Notes: a model not told the origin generated them from the letters alone. A DNA stretch of 64,000 nt from Granulicella sp. S156 (GCF_009766105.1 NZ_LMUH01000025.1:625190-689189); one strand, 5' to 3'. Shown: positions 25,740 to 34,873, counted from the first letter of the stretch. Translations and numbers: made by a program.

Positions 25740-25923
25740 TTCCAAACGTCTATCCCGCGCTCTGCGTCAGCGTCCGCCCCACAGCGGCGCAAACCACGCC
25801 GTTGTGAGGAGAGCCGAACACGAATCAAAATCCATCGACATCGACGACCGCCTGAGCAAAGGCCTGCCAAATATCCAAGAGGCCATCAGTAGCAGTTCAG
25901 AGGTACAGCGAACCGGTGAGACA

Positions 25924-26193
25924 TTAGCCCAACGGTGAACACGCTGCTCGACTCCTTACACGAGTTCCGGATAACAGAGTAGCGGAAGGCGTGCAGATGT
26001 GGGCAGCGATACCTCGATCGTGTACCAGGGCCCCGGAAGGCAGTCCGTCGACTGGCTGAACTGCTTGATTCGTAGCACCAAACATCCCAGGTAAATATTC
26101 AGAAAGAAGAATTTGTGTGGAAGCAAACTGTACTAGCGCCAACGCAAGTAGAACCGCCGATTCTTCGAATCGAATTACCTTCCGAGGATGCAT
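25924..26193 (-). CDS. possible truncated exported protein
   Basis: ATG 26191-26193 follows a strong CAGGAG site with 8-base spacing. The product starts MHPRKVIRFEESAVLLALAL and continues VQFASTQILLSEYLPGMFG, which looks like a signal peptide. The rest of the 89 residues (to SRAACSPLG) resembles no family and reads as random, so the gene may be a remnant truncated or frameshifted after its signal. It lies 110 bases after the TonB receptor stop on the same strand. The stretch 25740-25923 shows nothing. Confidence 0.35.
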   Translation of the reverse strand: MHPRKVIRFEESAVLLALALVQFASTQILLSEYLPGMFGATNQAVQPVDGLPSGALVHDRGIAAHICTPSATLLSGTRVRSRAACSPLG

Positions 26194-26303
26194 TCTTTAT
26201 TCTCCTGATGAATGGGTTTCTCTTTGTCAGTGAAGGTCAAAGACAGTCCATACGAAGTACAAGAAATGGTCTGACTGGAGTTCTGTTCTCACAGAACTCC
26301 ACC

Positions 26304-29171
26304 TCAGAAGCTGAAGCTAGCTTGGAAGTCGACGGTACGATTGGCTGCCGCGGAACCGAAGAAGCCTCCGGAGATCGCGGTAGATTGGCCAAACAGTGGC
26401 GATTCAAGTACGCCCACCGGAGCCGCCAGGCTTACGTGGTTGAAGACATTTCGACTCATCGCAGAGAGGGTCAGCGAATAACGCCGCGGTGCCACCTGAT
26501 CGAGTCTCGGGGGCCCAGTGTTGCCACTCAAGCCTCCTGGCCCAAGACCTCCTCCTGGAGGACCGCCTCCAGGCCCACCCCCGCCAGGTCCTCCTCCGGG
26601 TCCTCCCGGGCCACCATTGGAAGTCCCACCCGTGGAGCCGCCTTGGACTCTCGGACCAATTCCAAAGGTCTTACTCAAACGCAGATTCATGCTGAACTGC
26701 GCCGGTCCGGTCCCGACGTTGTAAGGAATTCGCGTTGCATCTGCGCTCGGGTCAAGATCGAAGTCTCCGTATGCCGTTTGCAGCGTATCGGTGCTGCTGG
26801 CGGTCGCATACGAGGGCCGGTCGTTGTACTGATTGTCTCCATTCAAGTCCTGCCCAATGGTGATGTTGAATGGACTGCCGGAGTTTGCAACCAGAAAAGG
26901 GCTGACCGAAATCCCGAAGGGGGCTTGGTAGTTTCCGCCGAGCAGAAAGCGACTGCGCACATCGAAGGTTGCTCGTCCGTAGTCAGCTCCAGGATTTGTC
27001 TGATTAGAAGGAAAGTAGGTGGCGCCGGAGGTGTCGGCCTTCGCAAAGTTCAACATATAGAAACCGAAGAGGGATAGCTTGCGGGCCTTGACCGAATAGT
27101 TCAACATCAGTTGATTCTGGTTGTACACTCCACCGGATTGAAACTGATAGATGTTTTCGTTGATTCCGTTGGGGCGGACACCCGTTCCCGTTGTCGCGTT
27201 GTACGTTGAGGCGATGTATGCATTGGTGTTGTCGCTCAGATACTGATGCAGACCCCGCGAGTTGATATAGGTTGCGGAGACAGTGACGGCCTTCCCAAAC
27301 TGATGATCGATCCCGACCGCCGCCTGCATGTTGGTGGCTGCTTTCAAATTGGGAGCGACCGTGTATAAAGTGGGCGCAGTCGTGCTGCTGCTCGCGAGCT
27401 GTGATGCCGAAGGTGCGTCGGTCGTGAACGTTGGATTTTTCACAACATACTGCTGCTGGTTGATTCCGTTCTGATGAATAGCATCCAGAACGTACGTCGA
27501 AGAGAATCGGTCGAAGAACCAACCATACCCCGCGCGGAAAACGGTGCTGGCCTTTTTGCCGTTTCGCGCTCCCGGAGCGTATGCCAGCGAAAGGCGTGGA
27601 GCCCAATCGTCATGATCACTGATGCGGTTCTGGCCTTCATACCGAAGACCGTAGCTGAGAGTCAGGTTCGGCCGCAGACTCCAATCATCCTGGAAGAACA
27701 GCGCAGCGTCGAAGAGATTGACCCCTGCCGTTGGGTTCCCGGCAGTAACGTCATACTCCGACGGAGTGCCCGCAGCATAGGCGCTGAGGGATTGGTAGAT
27801 GTAGTTCCCATTGAAGCCAGAGGTGGAGGAGTTGACCTCGTGTGTGAGCCGCAAGCGTGTGCCAAAGTTCAGCGCGTGCTTTCCTTCCGCGGCTGTAACG
27901 TAGTCCTGCAATTCGAAGCGATCCTGATTGTCGCGGACTGTGCCAGAGTTGTTTCCTCCCCCCGTAAAGGCACCTTGTACCGTGGTAGTCGGGTCTGTAT
28001 CGGAGGCTGCCTGGCTATCGCGGTCCGCAGTGTACTGAAAGCGCGTCTCGTTGACGGCCTTCGGGCTAAGAACCTGGGTGTCACTGATCTGAACCGTATT
28101 CTCGTAATTGAGCACGTTGTACGCCTGGCTTTGCAATGAGAATCCGGAGACACCGCTGTTGGTCTCTTTTTGGCGATCGAACATATAGCGCACAGTGAGC
28201 GTGTTGTTCGCCCCGAGCTGGAAATCAAACCGGGGGCTGATGTCGAGTCGCGACTGGGGGTTCGGAACTGCCAACGTAAAATTCTGTACCGCTCCATCGG
28301 ATCCAAGGATGTCGGCGTTGATGATGGAATTCGATGCGTTGTCTCGGCGGAACACGCTGGTGAACCAGGATGCGCTCTTGCTTAACGCACCACTCGCATT
28401 GCCAGTGAGGAAAGTGGAGTAATACGACGGCTCGTTCGTGACAAATGGGTTCAGCGAATTGAACGCTTTCTCATTTCCATCGATCATGAACGATCCATGG
28501 AATTTGTCCGTACCAGGCTTCGTCAGAATCTCGATACGCCCGTAGCCCAGCTTGTCATATTGTGCAGAAAACGGATTCCGGTTGATACGGATTTCACGGA
28601 TGGAACTCTTTGGCGGCAGTTGACCTCCAGTGAAGCCGTCGATATATATCTGGGCTCCACTCGGTCCAGCTGCGGGGCCAGCGAGAGCAGTCAGTTCATT
28701 CTGGAGATCGTCCGGATCGTCTGACAGCGCATCCAGATCCTTGCCTTTGATGACCAGGGCGCTCGCGTTGTTGTCGGGACTCATACTTAAACTTGGATCT
28801 TCAGCAGCGACCTGGACATTGGATTCCACAGAAATTACGAGCTTCACATTCTCACTCGTAACCTTGTCGCCGTATACCAGAACGTCACCCACCAGAGCAG
28901 GCGTAAAGCCCTTTGCCTTAACACTCAAGGAATAGCGGCCCGGCACAAGGCGTGTCACCTCGAATGTTCCAGCAGCACCACTCTTAAGAGTCCGGGAGAA
29001 ACCGCTTGCGTTGGAGAGCGTGAGATCGGCCTGAGGTATGAGCGCCCCAGAGGGATCGGCAACAGTCCCTCTAATCGTCCCCGTGGCCACTTGAGCGAGA
29101 ATGGGAGTTGTCATGCAGAACATCAACAGCACGCCAAGGGCGAATTGAAAAACAGTATTTTTCCTTATCAT
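26304..29171 (-). CDS. Oar-like TonB-dependent outer-membrane receptor
   Basis: About 955 residues from ATG 29169-29171, preceded by GGAAGG; an earlier Met at 29213 is unlikely. The Sec signal (FALGVLLMFCMTTPILAQ) is followed by a carboxypeptidase-regulatory beta-sandwich (ATGTIRGTVADPSGALIPQA to GRYSLSVKAKGF). A plug follows with LDALSDDPDDLQNELTALAG and a PPKSSIREIRINRNPFSAQY motif shared with the receptor at 54468. The long beta-barrel ends in FQASFSF, the outer-membrane terminal Phe pattern. Near the C-terminus there is a Gly/Pro-rich loop (GGPGGPGGGPGGGGPGGG and on) of about 40 residues. It probably imports a large organic ligand; divergent from the two-component system at 29331. Confidence 0.9.
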   Translation of the reverse strand: MIRKNTVFQFALGVLLMFCMTTPILAQVATGTIRGTVADPSGALIPQADLTLSNASGFSRTLKSGAAGTFEVTRLVPGRYSLSVKAKGFTPALVGDVLVYGDKVTSENVKLVISVESNVQVAAEDPSLSMSPDNNASALVIKGKDLDALSDDPDDLQNELTALAGPAAGPSGAQIYIDGFTGGQLPPKSSIREIRINRNPFSAQYDKLGYGRIEILTKPGTDKFHGSFMIDGNEKAFNSLNPFVTNEPSYYSTFLTGNASGALSKSASWFTSVFRRDNASNSIINADILGSDGAVQNFTLAVPNPQSRLDISPRFDFQLGANNTLTVRYMFDRQKETNSGVSGFSLQSQAYNVLNYENTVQISDTQVLSPKAVNETRFQYTADRDSQAASDTDPTTTVQGAFTGGGNNSGTVRDNQDRFELQDYVTAAEGKHALNFGTRLRLTHEVNSSTSGFNGNYIYQSLSAYAAGTPSEYDVTAGNPTAGVNLFDAALFFQDDWSLRPNLTLSYGLRYEGQNRISDHDDWAPRLSLAYAPGARNGKKASTVFRAGYGWFFDRFSSTYVLDAIHQNGINQQQYVVKNPTFTTDAPSASQLASSSTTAPTLYTVAPNLKAATNMQAAVGIDHQFGKAVTVSATYINSRGLHQYLSDNTNAYIASTYNATTGTGVRPNGINENIYQFQSGGVYNQNQLMLNYSVKARKLSLFGFYMLNFAKADTSGATYFPSNQTNPGADYGRATFDVRSRFLLGGNYQAPFGISVSPFLVANSGSPFNITIGQDLNGDNQYNDRPSYATASSTDTLQTAYGDFDLDPSADATRIPYNVGTGPAQFSMNLRLSKTFGIGPRVQGGSTGGTSNGGPGGPGGGPGGGGPGGGPPGGGLGPGGLSGNTGPPRLDQVAPRRYSLTLSAMSRNVFNHVSLAAPVGVLESPLFGQSTAISGGFFGSAAANRTVDFQASFSF

Positions 29172-29234
29172 GATGGCGCCTTCCAGAAGCTTCTTCAGAA
29201 GAACGCATCGCACGATTCAGTACAGCCACATTGA

Positions 29235-29283
29235 GTAACGCTATGTAAAGCTTTGTCACCAACGCCGTGACGATTCTTTACAT
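29235..29283. promoter_or_regulatory. nested dyad with CpxR-box-like half sites
   Basis: ATGTAAAG (29243-29250) mirrors CTTTACAT (29276-29283). Inside, GTCAC (29255-29259) mirrors GTGAC (29267-29271), with equal 4-base spacers on each side. GTAAC-GCTAT-GTAAA at 29235-29249 matches the enterobacterial CpxR box (GTAAA, five bases, GTAAA) but for one base. It lies between the divergent TonB receptor and the CpxR/CpxA-like genes, so it is a likely response-regulator site. Confidence 0.55.
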
Positions 29284-29330
29284 CGCTGTCCGTAATGCGG
29301 GTTTACCCTACTGAGGAACGCAGTTGAGCC

Positions 29331-30041
29331 ATGGAAGATATTCTCCTGATCGATGACGACGTAGAGTTGTGCGAGATGCTGACCGAGTATCTCGGCCGCT
29401 ACGATCTTCGCGTCTGCGCAGTGCATCGTGGAGACTCAGGGCTGCAGGCCGCGCGCACCCGCCCCTGGCCTATGATTTTGCTGGACGTGATGCTCCCCGG
29501 CATGGATGGTTTCGAGGTTCTCAAGCAGATTCGCACCTTCTCCGCCGACAATATACTTCTGTTGACCGCACGTGGAGAAGACATTGACCGTATCGTCGGC
29601 CTGGAGATGGGAGCCGACGACTATCTTGCAAAGCCCTTCAATGCACGTGAACTCCTCGCACGCATTCGCGCTATCCGCCGTCGGAGCGAAGCTCCGGCGG
29701 CAGGAATCGACTCTCCTCCGCTCGTTGTGGAAGATCTCGCCCTTGATCCAGGAGCGCGGACTGTCCGGCGGAATGGCGAACAGCTCGAGCTAACCGACGT
29801 GGAGTTCACGTTACTCGAAGTGCTTATGCGGTCGCCCGGTAAAGTTGTCGAACGCGAAAGCCTGGCAGAGGCGGTGCTGGGCCGAAAATTCAATCCGTTT
29901 GATCGAAGCCTCGACATGCATGTAAGCCGCCTTCGGAAGAAGTTGGCCGGTGACGGCAACGGCGAAGAACGTGTCAAAACGGTCCGCGGAACGGGTTATC
30001 AGCTTGTCCTTCGTCGAACTCTTGTGCGTGGGAGGAACTGA
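29331..30041 (+). CDS. OmpR/CpxR-type response regulator
   Basis: A 236-residue protein. The receiver domain has the acidic pocket LIDDDVELCEML, phosphoacceptor D52 (MILLDVMLPGMDG), the Thr switch in LLTARGED and Lys in YLAKPF. A winged-helix DNA-binding domain follows (LVVEDLALDPGARTVRRNGE to VKTVRGTGYQLVL). The kinase gene begins 3 bases after its stop. It closely resembles CpxR. Confidence 0.93.
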   Translation: MEDILLIDDDVELCEMLTEYLGRYDLRVCAVHRGDSGLQAARTRPWPMILLDVMLPGMDGFEVLKQIRTFSADNILLLTARGEDIDRIVGLEMGADDYLAKPFNARELLARIRAIRRRSEAPAAGIDSPPLVVEDLALDPGARTVRRNGEQLELTDVEFTLLEVLMRSPGKVVERESLAEAVLGRKFNPFDRSLDMHVSRLRKKLAGDGNGEERVKTVRGTGYQLVLRRTLVRGRN

Positions 30042-30044
30042 CAC

Positions 30045-31430
30045 ATGCGCGGACTGTTCTTCAAAATATTCGCTATTTTCTGGCTGGCACAAAGCCTGAT
30101 CTTCGTGATATCCACCGCGCTTATCGTGCGGCAGCGCTTTCCGAGTCCGAATATTGTGTCGGATGCGCTCGACAGCAATCTGCGGCACGATGGAGATGCG
30201 GCGCTTCACGCGTATGAAGCCGGTGGCTGCAGTAGCTTTGCCGATAATGCAGCTCGACACGAGCCATCCGGTTCGACACTTCTGAAGAAGAGTGGAGAGA
30301 TTGTCTGCCGCACGCCGAACGTACCTTCTCTTTCCGGTCTGGATACCCATTTCCCGGACAGAATTGATGGACGCCAGATTGGTGGCCACTATGCATGGCT
30401 GATTCCAGTTGTATCCAGCGACGGCGCCCCCTACGAATACGTCTGGTTTCAGCCTCCAGCCTCTGCAAGACATCCAGAACCGCATTGGAAATTTCTTCAC
30501 TACGCCTTTCCTCAGTTGCCTGTCGCCATCGCAGTGGGTGGTCTAACGACGTTTGTCCTGGTACTTCTTTTCAGCCGTCCTCTCGTCCGTCTGCGCAAAG
30601 CCGCACGCGAACTTGCGGAGGGCAATCTCGCTGTACGTGTCGAAGCGTCCCCGTCGGGAGCGTTGCGGTCACACTCCGATGAGTTCCAGGGGCTTGTCCA
30701 CGACTTCAACCACATGGCGGAGCGACTGGAGTCGCTCGTCGGAGCGCAGAGGCTTTTATTGCGCGACGTCTCCCATGAACTGCGCTCGCCACTTTCGCGG
30801 CTAAGCGTGGCACTGGAGCTGGCGCGGGAAGATGCGACACCGGAGCTGGGAGTGCATCTGGCGCGCATTGAGCGAGAAGGAGAAAAGCTCAACCAGCTTA
30901 TCGGTCAACTACTCACCCTGTCTTCGATGGAAGCGAGAGACAGCGTCTCCTCTTTCAAGCCTGTTTCACTCAACCAACTCTGCGAACAGATCCTGCCTGA
31001 TGCTGAATACGAGGCACAGCGACGTCCCTGTATCGTCATCCTGCAACAGGACTCAGAGTGCGCGATCCGTGGCGACTGGGAGCTGTTATATCGCGCTATC
31101 GAGAATGTAGTCCGCAATGCAATCCGGTACACAGACCCAGGCACACTGGTCACAATCAGCATTCGAAAAACGTCTCTGGAAGCAACGCAGCTGGCGACGA
31201 TCGAAGTAACAGACTGCGGTCCAGGTATTCCCGCCCCAGAACTGGAGCATATCTTTCGCCCCTTTTATCGCCTGGATGAGGCACGCACCTCCACAACCGG
31301 AGGATTCGGGGTCGGACTGGCCATTACGGAACGCGCCGTGAGACTTCATGGCGGAACACTGCGAGCGATCAACCGGACAGAAGGTGGAACCTGCATCCAG
31401 ATAATGTTCCCCACAAATCACCAGCCATGA
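30045..31430 (+). CDS. CpxA-like sensor histidine kinase
   Basis: A 461-residue inner-membrane kinase. An N-terminal helix (LFFKIFAIFWLAQSLIFVIS) and a second near VAIAVGGLTTFVLVLLFSRP bracket a periplasmic loop of about 135 residues. A HAMP region follows (VRLRKAARELAEGNLAVRVE), then the H-box DVSHELRSPLSRLSVALELA with H244, and the ATPase boxes NVVRNAIRYTD, DCGPGIP and GFGVGLAI. It phosphorylates the regulator encoded just upstream. The signal is unknown; adjacency suggests a link to the TonB receptor. Confidence 0.93.
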   Translation: MRGLFFKIFAIFWLAQSLIFVISTALIVRQRFPSPNIVSDALDSNLRHDGDAALHAYEAGGCSSFADNAARHEPSGSTLLKKSGEIVCRTPNVPSLSGLDTHFPDRIDGRQIGGHYAWLIPVVSSDGAPYEYVWFQPPASARHPEPHWKFLHYAFPQLPVAIAVGGLTTFVLVLLFSRPLVRLRKAARELAEGNLAVRVEASPSGALRSHSDEFQGLVHDFNHMAERLESLVGAQRLLLRDVSHELRSPLSRLSVALELAREDATPELGVHLARIEREGEKLNQLIGQLLTLSSMEARDSVSSFKPVSLNQLCEQILPDAEYEAQRRPCIVILQQDSECAIRGDWELLYRAIENVVRNAIRYTDPGTLVTISIRKTSLEATQLATIEVTDCGPGIPAPELEHIFRPFYRLDEARTSTTGGFGVGLAITERAVRLHGGTLRAINRTEGGTCIQIMFPTNHQP

Positions 31431-31632
31431 TCCCCTCTTTGGCCAGTGCGCGCCTGATGCCATCCACCGGCCGACCCTCAATAGAAAACCAGAACTGATC
31501 TACAGTGATCCCAAAACGAGTTGCACTGGAGAGTGTTGTATTGCTATACCTTGTTGTCGCTCAACATGCAGAGATTCGAACGCTCCAACGTCCTACTGGT
31601 AGCAGTTACGCTACTCGAGTAAAAGGGCTGAC

Positions 31633-32433
31633 ATGATTTATGTCGAGCATAAACCCGATGCCACGATTAAGAGCTGCGTGCGCTTGCTATGGTACTGCAA
31701 AGCTCCCGGGTTGCTTCATACCCACGAGCGGATCTTGCCTCGTGGCGAAATGCAGATCATCGTCAACCTTGCCGGCGATGCACTTACGAATCATAGCCTG
31801 GGGCAGGATGGAGCTGTTTCCGCGCTGCCGTCCTGCATTGTGGTTGGCCCGCGAGGACGGTACGACCTCGTTGATACACAGGACCTGAAAGAACTGGTCG
31901 GGGTGGTTTTCTGGCCCGGAGGAGCAGCTCCATTCCTTCGTGAAGATGCAGGCGCCTTCTTTGAAAGATTCATCGCCCTGGAAGATGTCCTATCGTGTCG
32001 CGAAATCCGCACTCTGTTACAGGGACAGCCATCCCCCAGCCAAAAGCTCCGGGCTTTGGAACGTTGGCTTGAAGCCGGGTTGACCGGAAGACTCCCGCAG
32101 AGAAATCCAGTGGTTATTCAGGCACTGAACCTGCTTAGGCAGCACTCCGTGCGCGATGCCGCTCGATTACTTTCCATCAGCGAAAGACGTCTTCATCAGA
32201 TCATGAAGACTGAGGTAGGCCTATCGCCAAAAGTTTGGAGCCGCGTGCAACGTTTCCAGCATGCGATTAGTCTTTTGCAAGCCCGAACAGAACCAAGATG
32301 GGAGCAGCTTGCCCTGGCATGCGGTTTCTACGATCAGTCTCACTTCTGCAATGAATTCAAGGCTTTCTCTGGAATCGACCCGAGCACTTATTCGAATTCA
32401 CCGCGACTGTGGGCGAATCACATAGCGGAGTAA
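31633..32433 (+). CDS. AraC family regulator with DUF6597-type N-terminal domain
   Basis: A 266-residue protein. The N-terminal half (SCVRLLWYCKAPGLLHTHER, ILPRGEMQIIVNLAGDAL) is the DUF6597 sensor-like domain. The C-terminal 100 residues are an AraC double helix-turn-helix (DAARLLSISERRLHQIMKTE, then QLALACGFYDQSHFCNEFKA). It lies about 50 bases before the VOC gene on the same strand and probably regulates or is co-transcribed with it. Confidence 0.88.
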   Translation: MIYVEHKPDATIKSCVRLLWYCKAPGLLHTHERILPRGEMQIIVNLAGDALTNHSLGQDGAVSALPSCIVVGPRGRYDLVDTQDLKELVGVVFWPGGAAPFLREDAGAFFERFIALEDVLSCREIRTLLQGQPSPSQKLRALERWLEAGLTGRLPQRNPVVIQALNLLRQHSVRDAARLLSISERRLHQIMKTEVGLSPKVWSRVQRFQHAISLLQARTEPRWEQLALACGFYDQSHFCNEFKAFSGIDPSTYSNSPRLWANHIAE

Positions 32434-32481
32434 AAAAGGACGTCATATTTCCGATTCTTCCAAGAGTTAGAAGAGAGTTCT

Positions 32482-32940
32482 GTGGATCATGAGAACATGA
32501 CAACCTCAAACGCAATCCCCGTCACTTGCATTCCAGCTATTCGCTACGCCAATGCCGATAGAGCAATCGATTGGCTAAAACACGCCCTCGGCTTTACCGC
32601 AAAGGCGGTGTACCGGGATGACAACGGAGTCGTTGCCCACGCGGAGCTGTTACTCGGCAACGGCATGGTTATGATCGGAACCGCCGGACAAAACAAAGAG
32701 ACATCGCACTGGTTTGTAAAACCGGATGCAGTGGGTGGAGTCACCGCATCGGTTTATCTGATCGTTCCAGAGTGTGACCCTGTCTACGCCACCGCGAAAG
32801 CTGCCGGAGCCGAGATCCTTCAGGAGTTGCAAGCGAAGGACTACGGGGGCAAGGCCTTCATCGTCCGCGATCCCGAGGGTCACATCTGGTCGATCGGCGA
32901 ATACAACCCATGGTCCACGGAATCGTCGAACCAGGATTGA
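32482..32940 (+). CDS. VOC family (PhnB/glyoxalase-like) protein
   Basis: A 152-residue protein. It opens VTCIPAIRYANADRAIDWLK and has the second repeat GGVTASVYLIVPECDPVYAT, closing with AFIVRDPEGHIWSIGEYNP, the vicinal-oxygen-chelate pattern with a late Glu/His metal position. The start is GTG 32482 or ATG 32497; neither has a strong ribosome site. Members include isomerases, dioxygenases and antibiotic-binding proteins, so function is open. Convergent with the oxidoreductase at 32960. Confidence 0.85.
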   Translation: MDHENMTTSNAIPVTCIPAIRYANADRAIDWLKHALGFTAKAVYRDDNGVVAHAELLLGNGMVMIGTAGQNKETSHWFVKPDAVGGVTASVYLIVPECDPVYATAKAAGAEILQELQAKDYGGKAFIVRDPEGHIWSIGEYNPWSTESSNQD

Positions 32941-32959
32941 TTCAAAGGGCCGAAACGCC

Positions 32960-33937
32960 TTATGGGATCGAGAAGACCACGCGCGGCTTCCCTTTCGCTT
33001 TCTCCCATGTCGCCTCTACTTCGGAGAGCGGTACGACTGTGGTTGCAATCTTCAGGCCTGCCGGCTGAACCGCTTCGAAAACACTCCTGATCGCCTGCAG
33101 AAAAGCGGGCAAGCTTACGCTCTTTATTCCGCTACCCATGAGCATGATCGCCGAGGAGCGAAGCGCCGCCCCAGGCAGATCGATACTCTCTTCTCCACTG
33201 GATCCACCAACATGAACAAAGCGGGCAGGAGTTCCGTCCTCCACAGTCTTCGCGATGGCCACGATCACTGTTTTTGCGCTCTCACCCCACAGGTAATCGA
33301 TGACGACATTGATCCCCGAAGCGAAGACCTGCTTCAAAGCGTTCTCGTAGTCCTTAGCTCCCGATGGGTGCAGTGTGCCCAGAGTGAACGGAATGACGAC
33401 ATCAGCTCCAAGCTTCTTCACCTCTTCCAGTTCTTCCGCATTGCGGCCTGTCGCGATAACTTTGGCCGCGCCCAGATGCTTCGCCAGTTGCACAGCAATC
33501 CTGCCCGCCGTTCCAGTCGCGCCATTAATGAGAACTGTCTCACCAGCCACAAGGTGCGCGCGCTCCACGAGCGCGGCCCAGGCCGACATACCAGGGTTAG
33601 CGATGGCGGCGGCCGTAATGTCATCCAGCGAGTCCGGGAGTTCCACGCACTGTTCGGAACGGATCGGGCAGAACTCCGCAAGAGCTCCGTACGGAGCTTT
33701 CGGCAAGATGAAATAAACTCTACGCCCATCCTGCGTAATGCCAACACCATCTGATCCGGCAACTGCGGGAAAGTCCCCATCCGAACTGTAATGCGCGCCC
33801 GAAGCTCGCGACCTTGTGAATTGACTCAGTGCGGATGCCCGTACCGAAATAAGCTCTTCCCCTGCTTGTGCGATGGGTGTCTCGAAATCACCATAGATGG
33901 GCGCCTTGCCTGCTGCTGGAACCACTGCTGCTTTCAT
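32960..33937 (-). CDS. zinc-independent quinone oxidoreductase-like MDR enzyme
   Basis: A 325-residue medium-chain dehydrogenase/reductase. The N-terminal GroES-like fold (GEELISVRASALSQFTRSRA) is followed by the NADP-binding Rossmann motif INGATGTAGRIAVQLAKHLG (GATGTAG at 139-145). The structural and catalytic zinc cysteines of alcohol dehydrogenases are absent, which fits the quinone oxidoreductase group. It is divergent from the TetR gene at 34050 with paired TTAGA boxes between them, a typical quinone/redox-responsive arrangement. Confidence 0.9.
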   Translation of the reverse strand: MKAAVVPAAGKAPIYGDFETPIAQAGEELISVRASALSQFTRSRASGAHYSSDGDFPAVAGSDGVGITQDGRRVYFILPKAPYGALAEFCPIRSEQCVELPDSLDDITAAAIANPGMSAWAALVERAHLVAGETVLINGATGTAGRIAVQLAKHLGAAKVIATGRNAEELEEVKKLGADVVIPFTLGTLHPSGAKDYENALKQVFASGINVVIDYLWGESAKTVIVAIAKTVEDGTPARFVHVGGSSGEESIDLPGAALRSSAIMLMGSGIKSVSLPAFLQAIRSVFEAVQPAGLKIATTVVPLSEVEATWEKAKGKPRVVFSIP

Positions 33938-33985
33938 AACCTCTCTCCTTCTTGTTTGTAGTCGAAACTGAATTCCTAAAAATTG

Positions 33986-34019
33986 AACATCGTTAGATAA
34001 ACTCTAACATTGTTAGATA
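33986..34019. promoter_or_regulatory. tandem AACATYGTTAGATA boxes, probable TetR operator
   Basis: AACATCGTTAGATA (33986-33999) and AACATTGTTAGATA (34006-34019) repeat with a 20-base offset, about two helical turns. The second also forms the dyad TCTAAC-ATT-GTTAGA (34003-34017). They lie between the divergent oxidoreductase and TetR genes. Confidence 0.6.
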
Positions 34020-34049
34020 CGGGTATGTCAAACCCTGTATTCTCGATGT

Positions 34050-34715
34050 ATGAAGATCAACCGGGACATGGTGACGCGGGCAGGACTGAAACTGCTGAAC
34101 GAGGATGGGCTGGAGCAACTGACCCTTCGCCGCTTAGGGGTAGAGCTCAACGTGCAGGCGGCGACCATCTACTGGCACTTCAAGAGCAAAGAAGAGTTGC
34201 TCGACGAGATGGCGACTACGGTCCTTGCCGATGGGGCAAACAATCTCACCCCTCGACGGAGTTCCTCCGACTGGAGAGTATGGGCTTCTACTTTCGGTGA
34301 AGGTCTGCGCAAGACACTTCTGGCCTACCGTGATGGCGCACGGATGGTCGGCGGAACAAGACTCACCAATCTGGAATACGTGAAGACGACAGAAAGAATA
34401 GGAGCCCAGATGGTCGCATCGGGATTTTCCGTGCGGGCTGCCATTGTTCTGATGAGCACCATCTACAACTACACGCTCAGCTTCGTCACGGAAGAACAGG
34501 CAGTATTTCCGACTCCGGGCGAACGATCTCCCCGCTACTCCATTGAAGAGCGGAATGCACGTCTCGACCCGGCGATCTTCCCGTTCCATCGTCAGGCGTC
34601 GTCGATTTTATTCGATCGCTACGACCGCCGTTTTCGAGAAGGTCTGGAACTCATCCTGCAAGGCGCAAAGCCAGAAACACCGAGGAAAACACGACAAGCA
34701 GACGAGAAGAAATAA
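34050..34715 (+). CDS. TetR family regulator (TetR_C-type ligand domain)
   Basis: A 221-residue repressor. The helix-turn-helix (RAGLKLLNEDGLEQLTLRRL, then LNVQAATIYWHFKSKEELLD) is close to that of classical TetR. The C-terminal domain contains GARMVGGTRLTNLEYVKTTE and further helices. It is divergent from the quinone oxidoreductase gene, which it probably represses through the boxes at 33986-34019. Confidence 0.92.
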   Translation: MKINRDMVTRAGLKLLNEDGLEQLTLRRLGVELNVQAATIYWHFKSKEELLDEMATTVLADGANNLTPRRSSSDWRVWASTFGEGLRKTLLAYRDGARMVGGTRLTNLEYVKTTERIGAQMVASGFSVRAAIVLMSTIYNYTLSFVTEEQAVFPTPGERSPRYSIEERNARLDPAIFPFHRQASSILFDRYDRRFREGLELILQGAKPETPRKTRQADEKK

Positions 34716-34826
34716 GCGAGATTCGACTCGGTCGAACGCTGAAGGGTGTCATGCCGAACGGCCAGATAACCTTCGACTTTTGTTGCTAAAGCAAGTCAGT
34801 CATGAAGCGCACAGCTTGAATCTGCA

Positions 34827-34868
34827 GATCCCTTTCGCCGTCTATTCAGATAGACGGCGAAAGGGATC
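34827..34868 (+). promoter_or_regulatory. perfect 19-bp hairpin covering the ribosome site of the next gene
   Basis: Bases 34827-34845 are the exact complement of 34850-34868, with loop TCAG. The right arm holds the AAAGGGATC segment, so the AAGGG ribosome-binding site at 34861-34865 (8 bases before ATG 34874) is locked in the stem. Such a stem would block initiation unless melted or bound. It could equally be a DNA dyad for a repressor. Confidence 0.7.
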
Positions 34869-34873
34869 AGTCC

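Noticed and set aside
26518-26660. Tandem GGTCCTCC-like repeats as a DNA repeat array
   Set aside because: They encode the Gly/Pro-rich loop of the TonB receptor and vary by codon, so protein-level repetition explains them.
26115-27077. Plus-strand 320-residue frame
   Set aside because: Mostly antisense to the TonB receptor C-terminus; no motifs.
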